A DNA stretch of 64,000 bases from Pseudomonas anguilliseptica (GCF_021375795.1 NZ_JAEIOI010000001.1:1600889-1664888), one strand, 5' to 3'; shown: positions 41,530-50,811, counted from the first letter of the stretch. Program-made: numbers and translations. The notes: a model not told the origin generated them from the letters alone.

Positions 41530-42939
41530 ATGGCCCGCACCTTTTATGACGAGATGTACGACGCGAGCGGCGCTGTCCGCCCGCACTACCAGGCTTTTGC
41601 CCGCTGGTTGGCGGAAACACCGGATGAACTGCTGGCCCAGCGCCGCCGTGAGGCCGATCTGCTGTTCCACCGCGCCGGTATCACCTTCACCCTGTATGGC
41701 GATGATCAGGGCACCGAGCGGCTGATTCCATTCGACATCATCCCGCGCAGCATCCCGGCCAGCGAATGGCGCATGGTTGAGCGCGGCTGCATCCAGCGCG
41801 TGCAGGCGCTGAACATGTTCCTCGCCGACCTCTACCACGACCAGCGCATCATCAAGGCCGGGATCATCCCCGCCGAGCAGGTACTGGCCAACGAGGGTTA
41901 CCAGATCGCCATGCAGGGTCTCAACCTGCACCGCGACCTCTATGCCCATATCGCCGGGGTCGACCTGGTGCGTGATGGCGATGGCAGCTACTACGTGCTG
42001 GAAGACAACCTGCGCACCCCCAGCGGCGTCAGCTACATGCTCGAAGACCGCAAGATGATGATGCGCCTGTTCCCCGAGCTGTTTGCCGCGCAGCGCGTGG
42101 CGCCCATCGATCACTACCCGAACCTGTTGCTCGACACGCTGAAGTCCTCCAGCCCGCTGGATAACCCCAACGTCGTGGTGCTGACCCCGGGGCGTTTCAA
42201 CAGCGCTTATTTTGAGCACGCCTTCCTCGCTCGCGAAATGGGCGTGGAACTGGTCGAGGGTGCGGACCTGTTTGTGCGCGACGACAAGCTGTTTATGCGC
42301 ACCACGTCTGGGGCCAAGCAGGTGGATGTGGTTTATCGCCGCCTCGACGATGCCTTTCTCGACCCACTGGCCTTCAATCCGGATTCCATGCTCGGTGTGC
42401 CCGGCCTGCTGGCCTGCTACCGCAGCGGCAACGTGGTGCTGGCCAACGCCGTGGGCACCGGGGTGGCGGACGACAAATCCATCTACCCCTATGTCGACGA
42501 CATGATCCGTTTCTACCTCAGCGAAGAGCCGATCCTGAAGAACGTGCCGACCTTCCAGTGCCGCAAGCCAGCCGAGCTGTCCCATGTGCTGGCCAACCTA
42601 GAACAGCTGGTGGTCAAGGAAACCCAAGGCTCCGGCGGCTACGGCATGCTGGTCGGACCGGCCGCCACCAAGGCTGAAATCGAAGACTTCCGCGCCCGGC
42701 TGATCGCCCGCCCTGAGGCCTATATCGCCCAGCCAACCCTGTGCCTGTCGACCTGTCCGACCTTTGTCGACAACGGTATCGCGCCACGGCATATCGACCT
42801 GCGGCCGTTTGTCCTCTCCGGGCGCGAGACCCGCCTAGTGCCCGGCGGCCTGACCCGCGTCGCGCTGCGTGAAGGCTCGCTGGTGGTCAACTCGTCCCAG
42901 GGTGGCGGCACCAAAGACACCTGGGTGGTGGAGGACTAA
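41530..42939 (+). CDS. Circularly permuted type 2 ATP-grasp protein
   Basis: This 469-residue protein shows the family blocks FYDEMYDASGAVRPHYQ at the start, RGCIQRVQALNMFLADLYHDQRII near residue 96, YYVLEDNLRTPSGVSYMLEDR near 154 and LVVKETQGSGGYGMLVGP near 359. AAGGAG precedes the ATG. Members are predicted peptide- or amide-ligating enzymes using ATP. It is first of a tightly packed three-gene operon with alpha-E and transglutaminase, a widely conserved set with undetermined chemistry. Confidence 0.92.
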   Translation: MARTFYDEMYDASGAVRPHYQAFARWLAETPDELLAQRRREADLLFHRAGITFTLYGDDQGTERLIPFDIIPRSIPASEWRMVERGCIQRVQALNMFLADLYHDQRIIKAGIIPAEQVLANEGYQIAMQGLNLHRDLYAHIAGVDLVRDGDGSYYVLEDNLRTPSGVSYMLEDRKMMMRLFPELFAAQRVAPIDHYPNLLLDTLKSSSPLDNPNVVVLTPGRFNSAYFEHAFLAREMGVELVEGADLFVRDDKLFMRTTSGAKQVDVVYRRLDDAFLDPLAFNPDSMLGVPGLLACYRSGNVVLANAVGTGVADDKSIYPYVDDMIRFYLSEEPILKNVPTFQCRKPAELSHVLANLEQLVVKETQGSGGYGMLVGPAATKAEIEDFRARLIARPEAYIAQPTLCLSTCPTFVDNGIAPRHIDLRPFVLSGRETRLVPGGLTRVALREGSLVVNSSQGGGTKDTWVVED

Positions 42940-42941
42940 TC

Positions 42942-43892
42942 ATGCTCAGTCGTACTGCTTCCGATCTGTACTGGATGTCGCGCTACCTGGAGCGTGCGGA
43001 AAACCTCGCGCGCATGCTCGATGTCAGCTACTCCCTGTCACTGATGCCGCAAGACGGGCAGGGCGATGGCCTGGAAGAACTGGCCATGCCGCTGCTGATT
43101 ACCGGCACCCTGGATGATTATCTGGAGCGCCATGGCCCGCTGCACGCCGAGCGCATGCTGCACTTCTTCGCCCTCGATGCGAGCAATCCGGCGAGCATCT
43201 ACTGCTGCCTGCAGGCCGCGCGCAGCAATGCCCACGCCGTACGCGGGCGGATCACCGCCGACATGTGGGAAAACATCAACGCCACCTGGCTGGAGATTCG
43301 CGGCATCGCCGAGCAGGGCCTGGGCCGCTACGGCATCAGCCGCTTCTGCGAGTGGGTCAAGGAACGCTCGCACCTGTTCCGTGGCGCCACCTTCGGCACC
43401 ATCATGCGTGGCGACCCGTACCGCTTTATTCGCCTTGGCACCTTTATCGAACGCGCCGACAACACCCTGCGCCTGCTCGATGCCCGCTACGAAATGCTCG
43501 GCGAAGACATCGACGAAATCGACGGCCGCCCGGCGCGCAGCTACTACCAGTGGACCGCACTGCTGCGTGCGCTGTCCTCGTTCGAGGCCTTTGCCGAGAT
43601 CTACCGCGGCTCGCCCGGCACGCGCAAAGTCTCCGAACTGCTCCTGCTGCGCCCAGATGTGCCGCGTTCGCTGCGCGCCTGCATGGATGAACTCAGCCTG
43701 ATGCTCGCCAGCCTGCCCGGCGACAACGGCCGCCCAGCCCAGCGCCTGGCCGCTGAACTGGAAGCGCGGCTGCGCTACACCAGCATCGAAGAAGTACTCG
43801 ACGAGGGCCTGCACGCCTGGCTCACCGATTTCATCCTGCTGGTTCGCCAGTTGGGCCAAGCCATCCAAAGCTCCTATCTGGAGGTCGCATGA
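42942..43892 (+). CDS. Alpha-E domain protein
   Basis: This 316-residue all-helical protein opens with LSRTASDLYWMSRYLERAENLARMLDV. It has the conserved RGDPYRFIRLGTFIERADNTLRLLDARY near residue 165 and YYQWTALLRALSSFEAF near 201. The alpha-E domain (formerly DUF403) always accompanies the circularly permuted ATP-grasp protein. It starts 2 bases after that gene's stop, and its own stop overlaps the transglutaminase start (ATGA). Confidence 0.92.
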   Translation: MLSRTASDLYWMSRYLERAENLARMLDVSYSLSLMPQDGQGDGLEELAMPLLITGTLDDYLERHGPLHAERMLHFFALDASNPASIYCCLQAARSNAHAVRGRITADMWENINATWLEIRGIAEQGLGRYGISRFCEWVKERSHLFRGATFGTIMRGDPYRFIRLGTFIERADNTLRLLDARYEMLGEDIDEIDGRPARSYYQWTALLRALSSFEAFAEIYRGSPGTRKVSELLLLRPDVPRSLRACMDELSLMLASLPGDNGRPAQRLAAELEARLRYTSIEEVLDEGLHAWLTDFILLVRQLGQAIQSSYLEVA

Positions 43893-44686
43893 GACTGTCA
43901 ATCAGCCACGACACTACCTATCACTATGAAGATCAGGTGCGCACCAGCATCCAGTACCTGCGCATGACCCCGCACGACAGCGAGCGTCAGCAGGTGCTCA
44001 GCTGGCAGCTGACCCTGCCACGCCCGGTGCGCGCGCAGGTTGATCCCTACGGCAATATCCTGCACGTGCTGACCCTGGACGAGCCGCACGAATCCATCGT
44101 TATCGGCGCCCGTGGCCAAGTGGAGATCGATGAAGCGCGTGAAGCCGAGCACGAAAACCAGTCGGCGCTGCCGTTTCTGCGCTTTACCCGCCTCACCGAG
44201 GCCGATGAAGCCTTGCGCGAATTTGCCAAGCTAGAAAGCCGCAGCCGGCCGGACCGCAGCGGCCTGATCGATCTGATGCACGCCCTCAATGCGCATATCC
44301 GCTATGTGCCAGGCACCACGGCGGTGGAAACCAGTGCGGCTGAGGCCTTTGCTGGCGGCAAGGGCGTCTGTCAGGACCACGCCCATGCCTTCCTGGCCTG
44401 CGCACGCAGCTTGGGCGTGCCAGCGCGCTATGTGTCGGGCTACCTGTTTACCGACAGCGAAGACCACCTGGCCAGCCACGCCTGGGCCGAAGCATGGCTG
44501 GACAATGCCTGGTACAGCTTTGATGTGACCAATTGCTTGGCCAAACCGGAGCGGCATTTGAAGTTGGCGGTTGGCTTGGATTATCTGGATGCCTGCCCGG
44601 TGCGTGGCATGCGTCGTGGTGGCGGCATTGAGCAGATGCATGCGCAGGTGGAGGTTGCACCGGTGATTCGGGTGCAACAGCAGTAG
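43889..44686 (+). CDS. Transglutaminase family protein
   Basis: This 265-residue protein has an N-terminal beta domain (MRLSISHDTTYHYEDQVRTS) and a papain-like core. The core carries catalytic Cys161 (GGKGVCQDHAHAF), His197 (ASHAWAEAWL) and Asp212 (SFDVTNC). It is probably a cysteine protease or amide-processing enzyme, not a crosslinker. It ends the ATP-grasp/alpha-E operon. The proteasome-like Anbu gene often found with this set is not present downstream. Confidence 0.92.
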   Translation: MRLSISHDTTYHYEDQVRTSIQYLRMTPHDSERQQVLSWQLTLPRPVRAQVDPYGNILHVLTLDEPHESIVIGARGQVEIDEAREAEHENQSALPFLRFTRLTEADEALREFAKLESRSRPDRSGLIDLMHALNAHIRYVPGTTAVETSAAEAFAGGKGVCQDHAHAFLACARSLGVPARYVSGYLFTDSEDHLASHAWAEAWLDNAWYSFDVTNCLAKPERHLKLAVGLDYLDACPVRGMRRGGGIEQMHAQVEVAPVIRVQQQ

Positions 44687-44726
44687 GCCCTTAAAGCGCC
44701 TCTGCCTGCGTACAAAGGATGATCCG

Positions 44727-44759
44727 TAGGATGGGTATCGCTCTGCTCAACCCATCCTA
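44727..44759. repeat. Inverted repeat of the GGGTTGAGC family
   Basis: TAGGATGGGT and ACCCATCCTA flank ATCGCTCTGCTCA. The reverse complement contains gggttgagcagagcgata, close to the 29688-29794 and 2929-2948 repeats. It sits after the transglutaminase stop. Confidence 0.65.
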
Positions 44760-44776
44760 TGCGCTTGCCGTGTTTC

Positions 44777-45187
44777 TTATTCTGCGCTGTTGTCTCTGAA
44801 CAGGGCTTCAAGTCCTGGGCTGCTTGTTTCAACCTGGGGTTGGTACAAGTAGCAGCTTATTCTTGCGTAGTTATCCAGGTCGGCACCGACCAAGCAGGTC
44901 TCTTCATACTTTTTGCCATTATCGGTAAACCTGATCCGTAGCACTTCTGTCTCACCAGCAGACTCGATGGCAGCTTGGCCAGTTACGGTATGTCCATTGA
45001 TAACCTTGGAAACCTGCAACTGACTTCCCTTGTAAGCGATCTCGACGTTGCCGAGATAGGTCTGCTCAGAATCCGGTGCTTTGCCGATGAGGGTATATTT
45101 CCCCACTATCATAGCCTCCAGAAAGCTGGGTTCAGCAGCGCAATAAAGGGGTAGAAAACAGAGTGCAAATGCAATGTGTTTTTTCAT
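44777..45187 (-). CDS. Small exported hypothetical protein
   Basis: This 136-residue protein has a signal peptide (MKKHIAFALCFLPLYCAAEPS). The rest reads as a beta-rich domain (GKYTLIGKAPDSEQTYLGNVEIAYKGSQLQVSKVINGHTVTG) with three Cys. No family recognised. It is AT-richer than its neighbours and has no partner gene. Confidence 0.6.
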   Translation of the reverse strand: MKKHIAFALCFLPLYCAAEPSFLEAMIVGKYTLIGKAPDSEQTYLGNVEIAYKGSQLQVSKVINGHTVTGQAAIESAGETEVLRIRFTDNGKKYEETCLVGADLDNYARISCYLYQPQVETSSPGLEALFRDNSAE

Positions 45188-45343
45188 GGTTGATATAGGG
45201 CCATATAAGTTTGAGAGGGGCTAAGGTGGTCTATCCAACGGTTTCTGGGTGCGCCGTTTGAAGGTTTTTCTGGTAAGTGTGAATGGGCATTTACGTTGAT
45301 CATGGGGCGAAAGCTAGATCAGCTTGCCCAGGCTGCAATTTCA

Positions 45344-46153
45344 TCAAAGGGTGACCTTTCTGCTTGCCATATGCCGCAAATACTCAATCAACTCTCCCAA
45401 TTCCTTGTCACTCAATACCTCAACCGCAAACCCAGGCATCTTGCCCTGCGGCCAGCGCCGCAAGCTCTGTGGGTCGCGGATATAGCGGCTTAAAAAATCG
45501 CCACTGAAATATTCGGTCGGGTTGTGCGGAATATTCAGGTCGGGGCCGAATTGCGAGTCGCCTGCGCCATTCAGGCGATGGCAGGCCATGCAGTTCTTCT
45601 GGTATTGGGCAAAACCGGCTTGCACTGCCGGGCTGGCGTCTGCCGCTGGCAGAAGTTGTGGGAATCGCTGGGCTACCGGGGCTAGTTTGCGAATGCTGGC
45701 GAGTTGGAAGGGCCATTGCTCGGGGCCGATCTGGCTGGCGGCTGGGTTTTGCTAGACGAGATAAAACGGCCCGGCGCTGGGTTTGCCGTTGCCCAGTGCG
45801 GGCCAGGGTTGTGCTGGGTCTTCGATGGCCAGCCAGGCTTGGCTGGCGGTTTGGTTGAGTGCAGGAGCCGCAGACAGTTCGGCGGCAAAGCCGTCGCTGG
45901 CCACCAGTTGCAGGTGATCGCCCGGCTGCACGCCTTTAAGCAGCGCGGCCAACGGCACGGCGCGGTAGTGCATGTCGCGTTTGTAGCTGACGTCGTTGTG
46001 GATTTCGATGGTTTGCGCCTGCGGGTGGGTGAGCAGTTCGGCGCTGCTCAGGTGCTGGCTGCCGTTGCCCAGTTCCAGGGTCAGTTCGGCGGCGTGCAGG
46101 TGAGTGAAGGGTAAGAGGGCGAGCAGGGCGATAGCGAGGGTGCGTGTGTTCAA
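45344..46153 (-). pseudogene. Molybdopterin-domain-like/cytochrome c fusion interrupted by an amber codon
   Basis: One reading frame of 269 codons runs from a TTG at 46153 (overlapping the rhodanese stop as TTGA) to 45344, with TAG at 45754-45752 as codon 134. The N-terminal half has a signal peptide (TLAIALLALLPFTHLHA) and a sulfite-oxidase-like periplasmic domain ending GPFYLV. The C-terminal half has QNPAASQIGPEQWPFQL and a class I cytochrome c with CMACH near codon 190 and an axial Met in GKMPGFAVEVL. The amber stands where homologues have Trp (TGG to TAG by one base). Either it is a recent pseudogene, or UAG readthrough or separate start codons still give both halves. The sequence around it is otherwise intact. 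Confidence 0.75.
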
Positions 46154-46509
46154 TCCTGCGACTCCAGGGCCAGTTTCAGTTCGTCGTAGCCGCCGGCGTT
46201 GATCAGGTTGTTGTAGCCCATGGCGCGCAGGCTTTCTTCGGCGATACCTGAGCGGCGGCCGCTGCGGCAATACAGCACGATGGGCGTGTCTTTGTCCGGG
46301 GCTAGGGCGCTGATGCGGTTGGCGATCTGTTCATGGTCGATCTGTTCGGCACCGGGCAACGCGCCGGCGGCGAATTCTTCGGCGGTGCGCACATCAATCA
46401 GCACGCTGTCAGGCGATTGCAGGGCGACGACGGCGGCGTTGAGTTCGGCTTCGCCGGCCAGCAGTGGCAGGCTGACCAGCAGGCCGAGGGTGGCAAGTAG
46501 GGTGCGCAT
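46150..46509 (-). CDS. Periplasmic rhodanese-like protein
   Basis: This 119-residue protein has a signal peptide (MRTLLATLGLLVSLPLLAGE) and one rhodanese domain. SVLIDVRTAEEFAAGALPGA is near residue 34, and the catalytic loop LYCRSGRRSG (Cys about 81) follows, of PspE type. It transfers sulfur from thiosulfate or holds persulfides in the periplasm. AAGGAG precedes the ATG. It is first in an operon with the interrupted cytochrome fusion, which suggests a role in periplasmic sulfur redox metabolism. Confidence 0.88.
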   Translation of the reverse strand: MRTLLATLGLLVSLPLLAGEAELNAAVVALQSPDSVLIDVRTAEEFAAGALPGAEQIDHEQIANRISALAPDKDTPIVLYCRSGRRSGIAEESLRAMGYNNLINAGGYDELKLALESQD

Positions 46510-46675
46510 GGCGGGCTCCTTGGGGTGATTGAAATCACCCTAGCACAGGCCGTTGCGTGCGCGATGCTGGCAAACGCGCTGCCACTGCCGACGCACGCTA
46601 CGGTGGTCAGCAGGGCAGGGTTTCAGGGGCTGGACGCGAACCATTTGTGGGGATGGAGGCGCAGCAGGATTCGGG

Positions 46676-46771
46676 TTAGCTGACCAGTCGGGTCAGGTTG
46701 GGAAGAATCAGGATCAGGGTGGTGGCAAAAACGATCATGCCTGCCTGGCGCATTTTTATGGGATTGAGCAT
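46676..46771 (-). CDS. Putative 31-residue single-pass membrane protein
   Basis: The frame MLNPIKMRQAGMIVFATTLI encodes a basic start and a membrane helix ending before a short tail. A weak AAGG is upstream. It is the only plausible gene in the 718-base gap 46510-47227, and coding is not certain. The rest of the gap shows the dyad at 47075-47103 and presumably the thiolase promoter. Confidence 0.4.
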   Translation of the reverse strand: MLNPIKMRQAGMIVFATTLILILPNLTRLVS

Positions 46772-47074
46772 GGCGAGTGGCCTTGTTGTTTTCTGCGGCG
46801 CGGTCGTCGCGCTCCTGCGTACTGCGCGGAGGCGATGCCACGTCTCGTGTTGATCATTCAAGCCGTCCCGGCAAAACCCGGCGACGACGCCGACAGCGGT
46901 CAATCGACAGGGCAATTGCCGATGACCTGATTCAACTGTAGAGCTGGGCTGGCAGCGGCTATAGACGCCTTGATTACTAAATCGCACTGGCTAGTTGCCA
47001 GCAGTTATGAGGCGTGCCAGGTGGGTGCCAAGCAGCCCTTGAGCTAGACGCGCTTGTTGTCCTTTGCCCAGCGA

Positions 47075-47103
47075 TTGACCGTTTGTCTGAGCTGAGCGGT
47101 CAA
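47075..47103. promoter_or_regulatory. Dyad upstream of the thiolase operon
   Basis: TTGACCG and CGGTCAA, with 15 bases between, lie about 125 bases before the thiolase start. They could be part of a promoter or a regulator site; no regulator is assigned. Confidence 0.3.
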
Positions 47104-47227
47104 TATGCCTGAGCACTTCGGTCATTGAGCCTGCTTCCGCGCGGCGTATGGTAGGCCCACTCAACAAAAACAGGCGCGGGCCTCACCTGCGCCATCAGCC
47201 ACCCTCCATTGGAGGTCTGAGGACGCC

Positions 47228-48433
47228 ATGACCGAAGCATATATTTTCGATGCCGTGCGCACGCCACGCGGCAAGGGCAAGAAGGACGGGGCGCTCTACA
47301 GCGTCAAGCCTGTCGACCTGATCGCCGGCCTGCTCAAGGCGCTGCAAGCGCGCAATAACCTGGACACCAGCCAGGTCGATGACATCGTGCTCGGCTGTGT
47401 AACACCGGTGGGTGATCAGGGCGCGGACATTGCCAAGACGGCCGCCATGGTTGCCGATTGGGATGTCAGCGTGTCGGGCGTACAGCTCAACCGTTTTTGC
47501 GCTTCGGGCCTGGAAGCGGTCAACATCGGCGCGATGAAGGTGCGTTCCGGTTTCGAGGATCTGGTAGTGGTCGGCGGTGTCGAGTCGATGTCGCGCATTC
47601 CCATGGGTTCCGATGGCGGCGCCTGGGTGATGGATCCAGCCACCAATATGCACACCCATTTCACCCCGCAGGGTATTGGCGCCGATTTGATCGCCACCCT
47701 GGAAGGTTTCAGCCGCACGGACGTTGACAGCTTTGCTCTGCGCTCGCAGCAGAAAGCTGCCCGCGCCAGCAAGGACGGCTCGTTCAGCAAATCGCTGATT
47801 CCGGTGGCCGACCAGAACGGCATTGTGCTGCTCGATCACGATGAGTTTATCCGTGGCGAATCCACCCTCGAAGGCCTGGGCAAGCTCAAGCCGAGCTTCG
47901 AGATGATGGGCCAGATGGGCTTCGACAGCACCGCGCTGCGTGTCTACAGCCATGTTGAGCAGATCAACCACGTACACACCCCAGGCAACAGCTCGGGCAT
48001 CGTCGATGGCTCGGCCCTGATGCTTATCGGCTCCGAGGCCAAAGGCCGCGAGCTGGGTCTGAAGCCGCGTGCACGCATCGTTGCCACCGCCGTGACCAGC
48101 ACCGACCCGACCATCATGCTTACCGGCCCGGCGCCGGCCACTCGTAAGGCGTTGGCCAAGGCTGGGCTGAACGTCAATGACATCGACCTGTTCGAGGTCA
48201 ACGAGGCGTTCGCTTCGGTGGTGATGAAGTTTATGAAGGACATGGGCGTCAGCGAGGACAAGGTCAACGTCAACGGCGGCTCCATCGCCATGGGTCATCC
48301 GCTGGGTGCAACCGGTTGCGCCATTCTCGGCACCCTGATCGACGAGTTGGAGAAGCGCAAGTTGCGCTATGGCCTGGCCACCCTGTGCGTAGGTGGTGGC
48401 ATGGGCATCGCCACCATCATTGAACGAGTTTGA
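47228..48433 (+). CDS. Acetyl-CoA acyltransferase (thiolase)
   Basis: This 401-residue thiolase has the nucleophile Cys in [17 protein letters not shown] (Cys about 91), the late FEVNEAFA and [15 protein letters not shown], and Cys in LCVGGGMG, all canonical. It performs the last step of fatty acid beta-oxidation, or the reverse condensation. GGAGG precedes the ATG. A multifunctional enoyl-CoA hydratase/hydroxyacyl-CoA dehydrogenase gene starts 17 bases after its stop, giving a two-gene beta-oxidation operon. Confidence 0.93.
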   Translation: MTEAYIFDAVRTPRGKGKKDGALYSVKPVDLIAGLLKALQARNNLDTSQVDDIVLGCVTPVGDQGADIAKTAAMVADWDVSVSGVQLNRFCASGLEAVNIGAMKVRSGFEDLVVVGGVESMSRIPMGSDGGAWVMDPATNMHTHFTPQGIGADLIATLEGFSRTDVDSFALRSQQKAARASKDGSFSKSLIPVADQNGIVLLDHDEFIRGESTLEGLGKLKPSFEMMGQMGFDSTALRVYSHVEQINHVHTPGNSSGIVDGSALMLIGSEAKGRELGLKPRARIVATAVTSTDPTIMLTGPAPATRKALAKAGLNVNDIDLFEVNEAFASVVMKFMKDMGVSEDKVNVNGGSIAMGHPLGATGCAILGTLIDELEKRKLRYGLATLCVGGGMGIATIIERV

Positions 48434-48449
48434 GGCGGAGATAAGAAAA

Positions 48450-50594
48450 ATGACTGACGCCATCCGTTACGAAAAAGGCCAGGACAATATCGTCGTTCTG
48501 ACCATGGACATGCCTGGCCAGAGCGCCAACACCATGAACGCGGTGTACCGCGAAGCCATGGGCAAGATCGTCGACCGCCTGGAAGCCGAGAAGGATTCCA
48601 TTGCCGGGGTCATCCTCACCTCCGCGAAGAAGACTTTCTTCGCCGGCGGCGACCTCAATGAGCTGATCAAGGTCACCAAGGCCGACGCGCCGGCCTTCTA
48701 CCAGATGATCCTCAACATCAAGGGCCAACTGCGTCGCTTGGAAACCCTGGGTAAGCCGGTGGTTGCGGCGATCAACGGTGCAGCCCTGGGCGGCGGCTGG
48801 GAAATTGCTCTGGCCTGCCATCACCGTATCGCCCTGAACAATTCCAGCATTCAGCTCGGCCTGCCGGAAGTGACCCTTGGCCTGCTGCCAGGCGGCGGCG
48901 GGGTGGTGCGCATGGTGCGCATCCTCGGCCTGGAAAAAGCCCTGCCGTACCTGGCCGAAGGCAAGAAGGTGCGTCCTGATGCGGCGCTCAAAGCCGGCCT
49001 GATCCATGAACTGGCCAGTGACAGCGATGACCTGCTGGCCAAGGCGCGCGCCTTTATCGCCGCCAACCCGACGGCTGTGCAGCCCTGGGATGTGAAAGGC
49101 TACAAGATTCCCGGCGGTACACCGTCCAGCCCGAATGTGGCGCAGATGCTGGCTATCGCGCCAAGCGTGCTGCGTGACAAGACCAAGGGCTGCTTCCCGG
49201 CGCCGGAGAAGATCATGTGCGCCGCCGTTGAGGGCGCACAGGTCGATTTCGACACCGCGCAGATCATCGAAGCGCGCTACTTCACCGAGCTGACCACCGG
49301 TCAGGTGGCGAAGAACATGATTGGCACCTTCTGGTTCCAGCTCAATGAAATCAACGCCGGCGGCTCACGCCCACAAGGCTTCGAGCCTTACGTGACCAAG
49401 AAGGTCGGTGTGCTCGGTGCCGGCATGATGGGTGCCGGTATTGCCTACGTGTCGGCGGTCGCCGGTATCGAGGTGGTGCTCAAGGATATCTCCATCGAAG
49501 CCGCTGAGAAGGGCAAAAGCTACTCGGCCAAGCTGCTGGAGAAAAAGGTCGGCCGTGGCCAGATGAGCGCCGAGAAGCGCGATGGCATTCTGGCGCGGAT
49601 CAAACCCACTGTCAGTGACGCTGATTTCGAGGGCTGCGACCTGATTATCGAAGCGGTATTCGAGGATCGTGACCTCAAGGCCAATGTCACCGCAGCGGCC
49701 GAACGTGCGGCGCTGGCGGATGCGGTAATCGCCTCCAACACCTCGACTCTACCGATCACCGGCCTGGCCACGGCTGTGCAGAAGCAGGACAAGTTTATCG
49801 GCCTGCATTTCTTCAGCCCGGTGGACAAGATGCCGTTGGTGGAAATCATCAAGGGCGAGCAGACCAGCGACGAGACCCTGGCGCGTGGTTTTGACTACGT
49901 CATGCAGATCAAGAAGACCCCGATCGTGGTCAACGACAGCCGCGGCTTCTTCACCTCGCGGGTGTTCGGAACTTTCACCAATGAAGGCCTGGCCATGTTG
50001 GGTGAGGGCGTGAGCGCGGCGATGATCGAGAACGAAGCGCGCAAGGCCGGTATGCCGGTTGGCCCGCTGGCGATCAGCGACGAAGTGTCGATGAGCCTGA
50101 TGAACCATATCCGTCAGCAGACCATCAAGGACCTCGCTGCCGAAGGCAAGCAGATTCCCGAGCACCCGGCGTTTGCGGTGATCGACATGATGCTCAACGA
50201 GTACAAGCGCCCGGGCAAGGCGGCGGGTGCGGGCTTCTACGATTACCCGGCCGGTGGCAAGAAGCACCTGTGGCCGGAACTCAAGGCGCGTTTCGAGAAG
50301 AGCGAGGCGCAGATTTCGCAGATCGACGTGCGGGATCGCATCCTGTTTATCCAGGCCATCGAAACCGTGCGCTGCGTGGAAGAGGGCGTGCTCAAGTCGG
50401 TAGCCGATGCCAACATCGGCTCGATCATGGGCATCGGCTTTGCTGCCTGGACCGGCGGTGCGCTGCAATTTATCAACCAGTACGGAGTGAAGGACTTTGT
50501 CGCCCGCGCCCAGTACTTGGCTGAGCAGTACGGCGAGCGCTTCCTGCCGCCGGCGTTGTTGTTGGAGAAGGCGGCGAAGAACGAAAGTTTCTAA
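48450..50594 (+). CDS. Enoyl-CoA hydratase/3-hydroxyacyl-CoA dehydrogenase multifunctional protein
   Basis: This 714-residue protein has an N-terminal crotonase domain (residues 1-300, FFAGGDLNELIKV and INGAALGGGWEIALACH near 115). The NAD-binding domain follows with VGVLGAGMMGAGIA near 321, then FFSPVDKMPLVEII, and C-terminal helical domains of 3HCDH type. It is like FadB/FadJ and combines hydration and oxidation in beta-oxidation. A GGAG and purine-rich stretch precede the ATG at 48450. It forms an operon with the thiolase and is followed by a strong terminator. Confidence 0.93.
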   Translation: MTDAIRYEKGQDNIVVLTMDMPGQSANTMNAVYREAMGKIVDRLEAEKDSIAGVILTSAKKTFFAGGDLNELIKVTKADAPAFYQMILNIKGQLRRLETLGKPVVAAINGAALGGGWEIALACHHRIALNNSSIQLGLPEVTLGLLPGGGGVVRMVRILGLEKALPYLAEGKKVRPDAALKAGLIHELASDSDDLLAKARAFIAANPTAVQPWDVKGYKIPGGTPSSPNVAQMLAIAPSVLRDKTKGCFPAPEKIMCAAVEGAQVDFDTAQIIEARYFTELTTGQVAKNMIGTFWFQLNEINAGGSRPQGFEPYVTKKVGVLGAGMMGAGIAYVSAVAGIEVVLKDISIEAAEKGKSYSAKLLEKKVGRGQMSAEKRDGILARIKPTVSDADFEGCDLIIEAVFEDRDLKANVTAAAERAALADAVIASNTSTLPITGLATAVQKQDKFIGLHFFSPVDKMPLVEIIKGEQTSDETLARGFDYVMQIKKTPIVVNDSRGFFTSRVFGTFTNEGLAMLGEGVSAAMIENEARKAGMPVGPLAISDEVSMSLMNHIRQQTIKDLAAEGKQIPEHPAFAVIDMMLNEYKRPGKAAGAGFYDYPAGGKKHLWPELKARFEKSEAQISQIDVRDRILFIQAIETVRCVEEGVLKSVADANIGSIMGIGFAAWTGGALQFINQYGVKDFVARAQYLAEQYGERFLPPALLLEKAAKNESF

Positions 50595-50621
50595 CTCCGT
50601 CGCGTTAAGGCAGAGGCACTG

Positions 50622-50652
50622 AAAACCGGCTCCCTGTGAGCCGGTTTTTTTT
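50622..50652 (+). terminator. Terminator after the beta-oxidation operon
   Basis: AAAACCGGCT ccctgtg AGCCGGTTTTTTTT, a GC stem with T-run, 28 bases after the stop. Confidence 0.9.
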
Positions 50653-50664
50653 ATGGGCATGGCA

Positions 50665-50811
50665 CTAGCGGGCTGTTGAAAAACGTAAGCGAGGCAGCCA
50701 GTGCAAGGCAAAAGCAGGCGAGAATGCGGAGTTTACGAGCTGTAAATGAGCAGCTCGAGCCTGCTTTTAACGCAGCAATGGCAACGCAGGTAGTTTTTAG
50801 CAGCTTGCTAG
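50665..50811. repeat. Palindromic element family member
   Basis: The ends are imperfect inverted repeats (CTAGCGGGCTGTTGAAAAAC and its near-complement gtttttagcagcttgctag). The core is gcaaggcaaaagcaggcg, gcggagtttacgag, ctgtaaatgag, then cctgcttttaacgcag. This is the clearest reference copy for the family, between a terminator and the LprI-like gene. Confidence 0.75.

Noticed and set aside
47195..48463. Long open frame opposite the thiolase gene
   Set aside because: Translation is His/Gln/Ala-rich with no known motif, while the thiolase active-site residues are intact on the plus strand.
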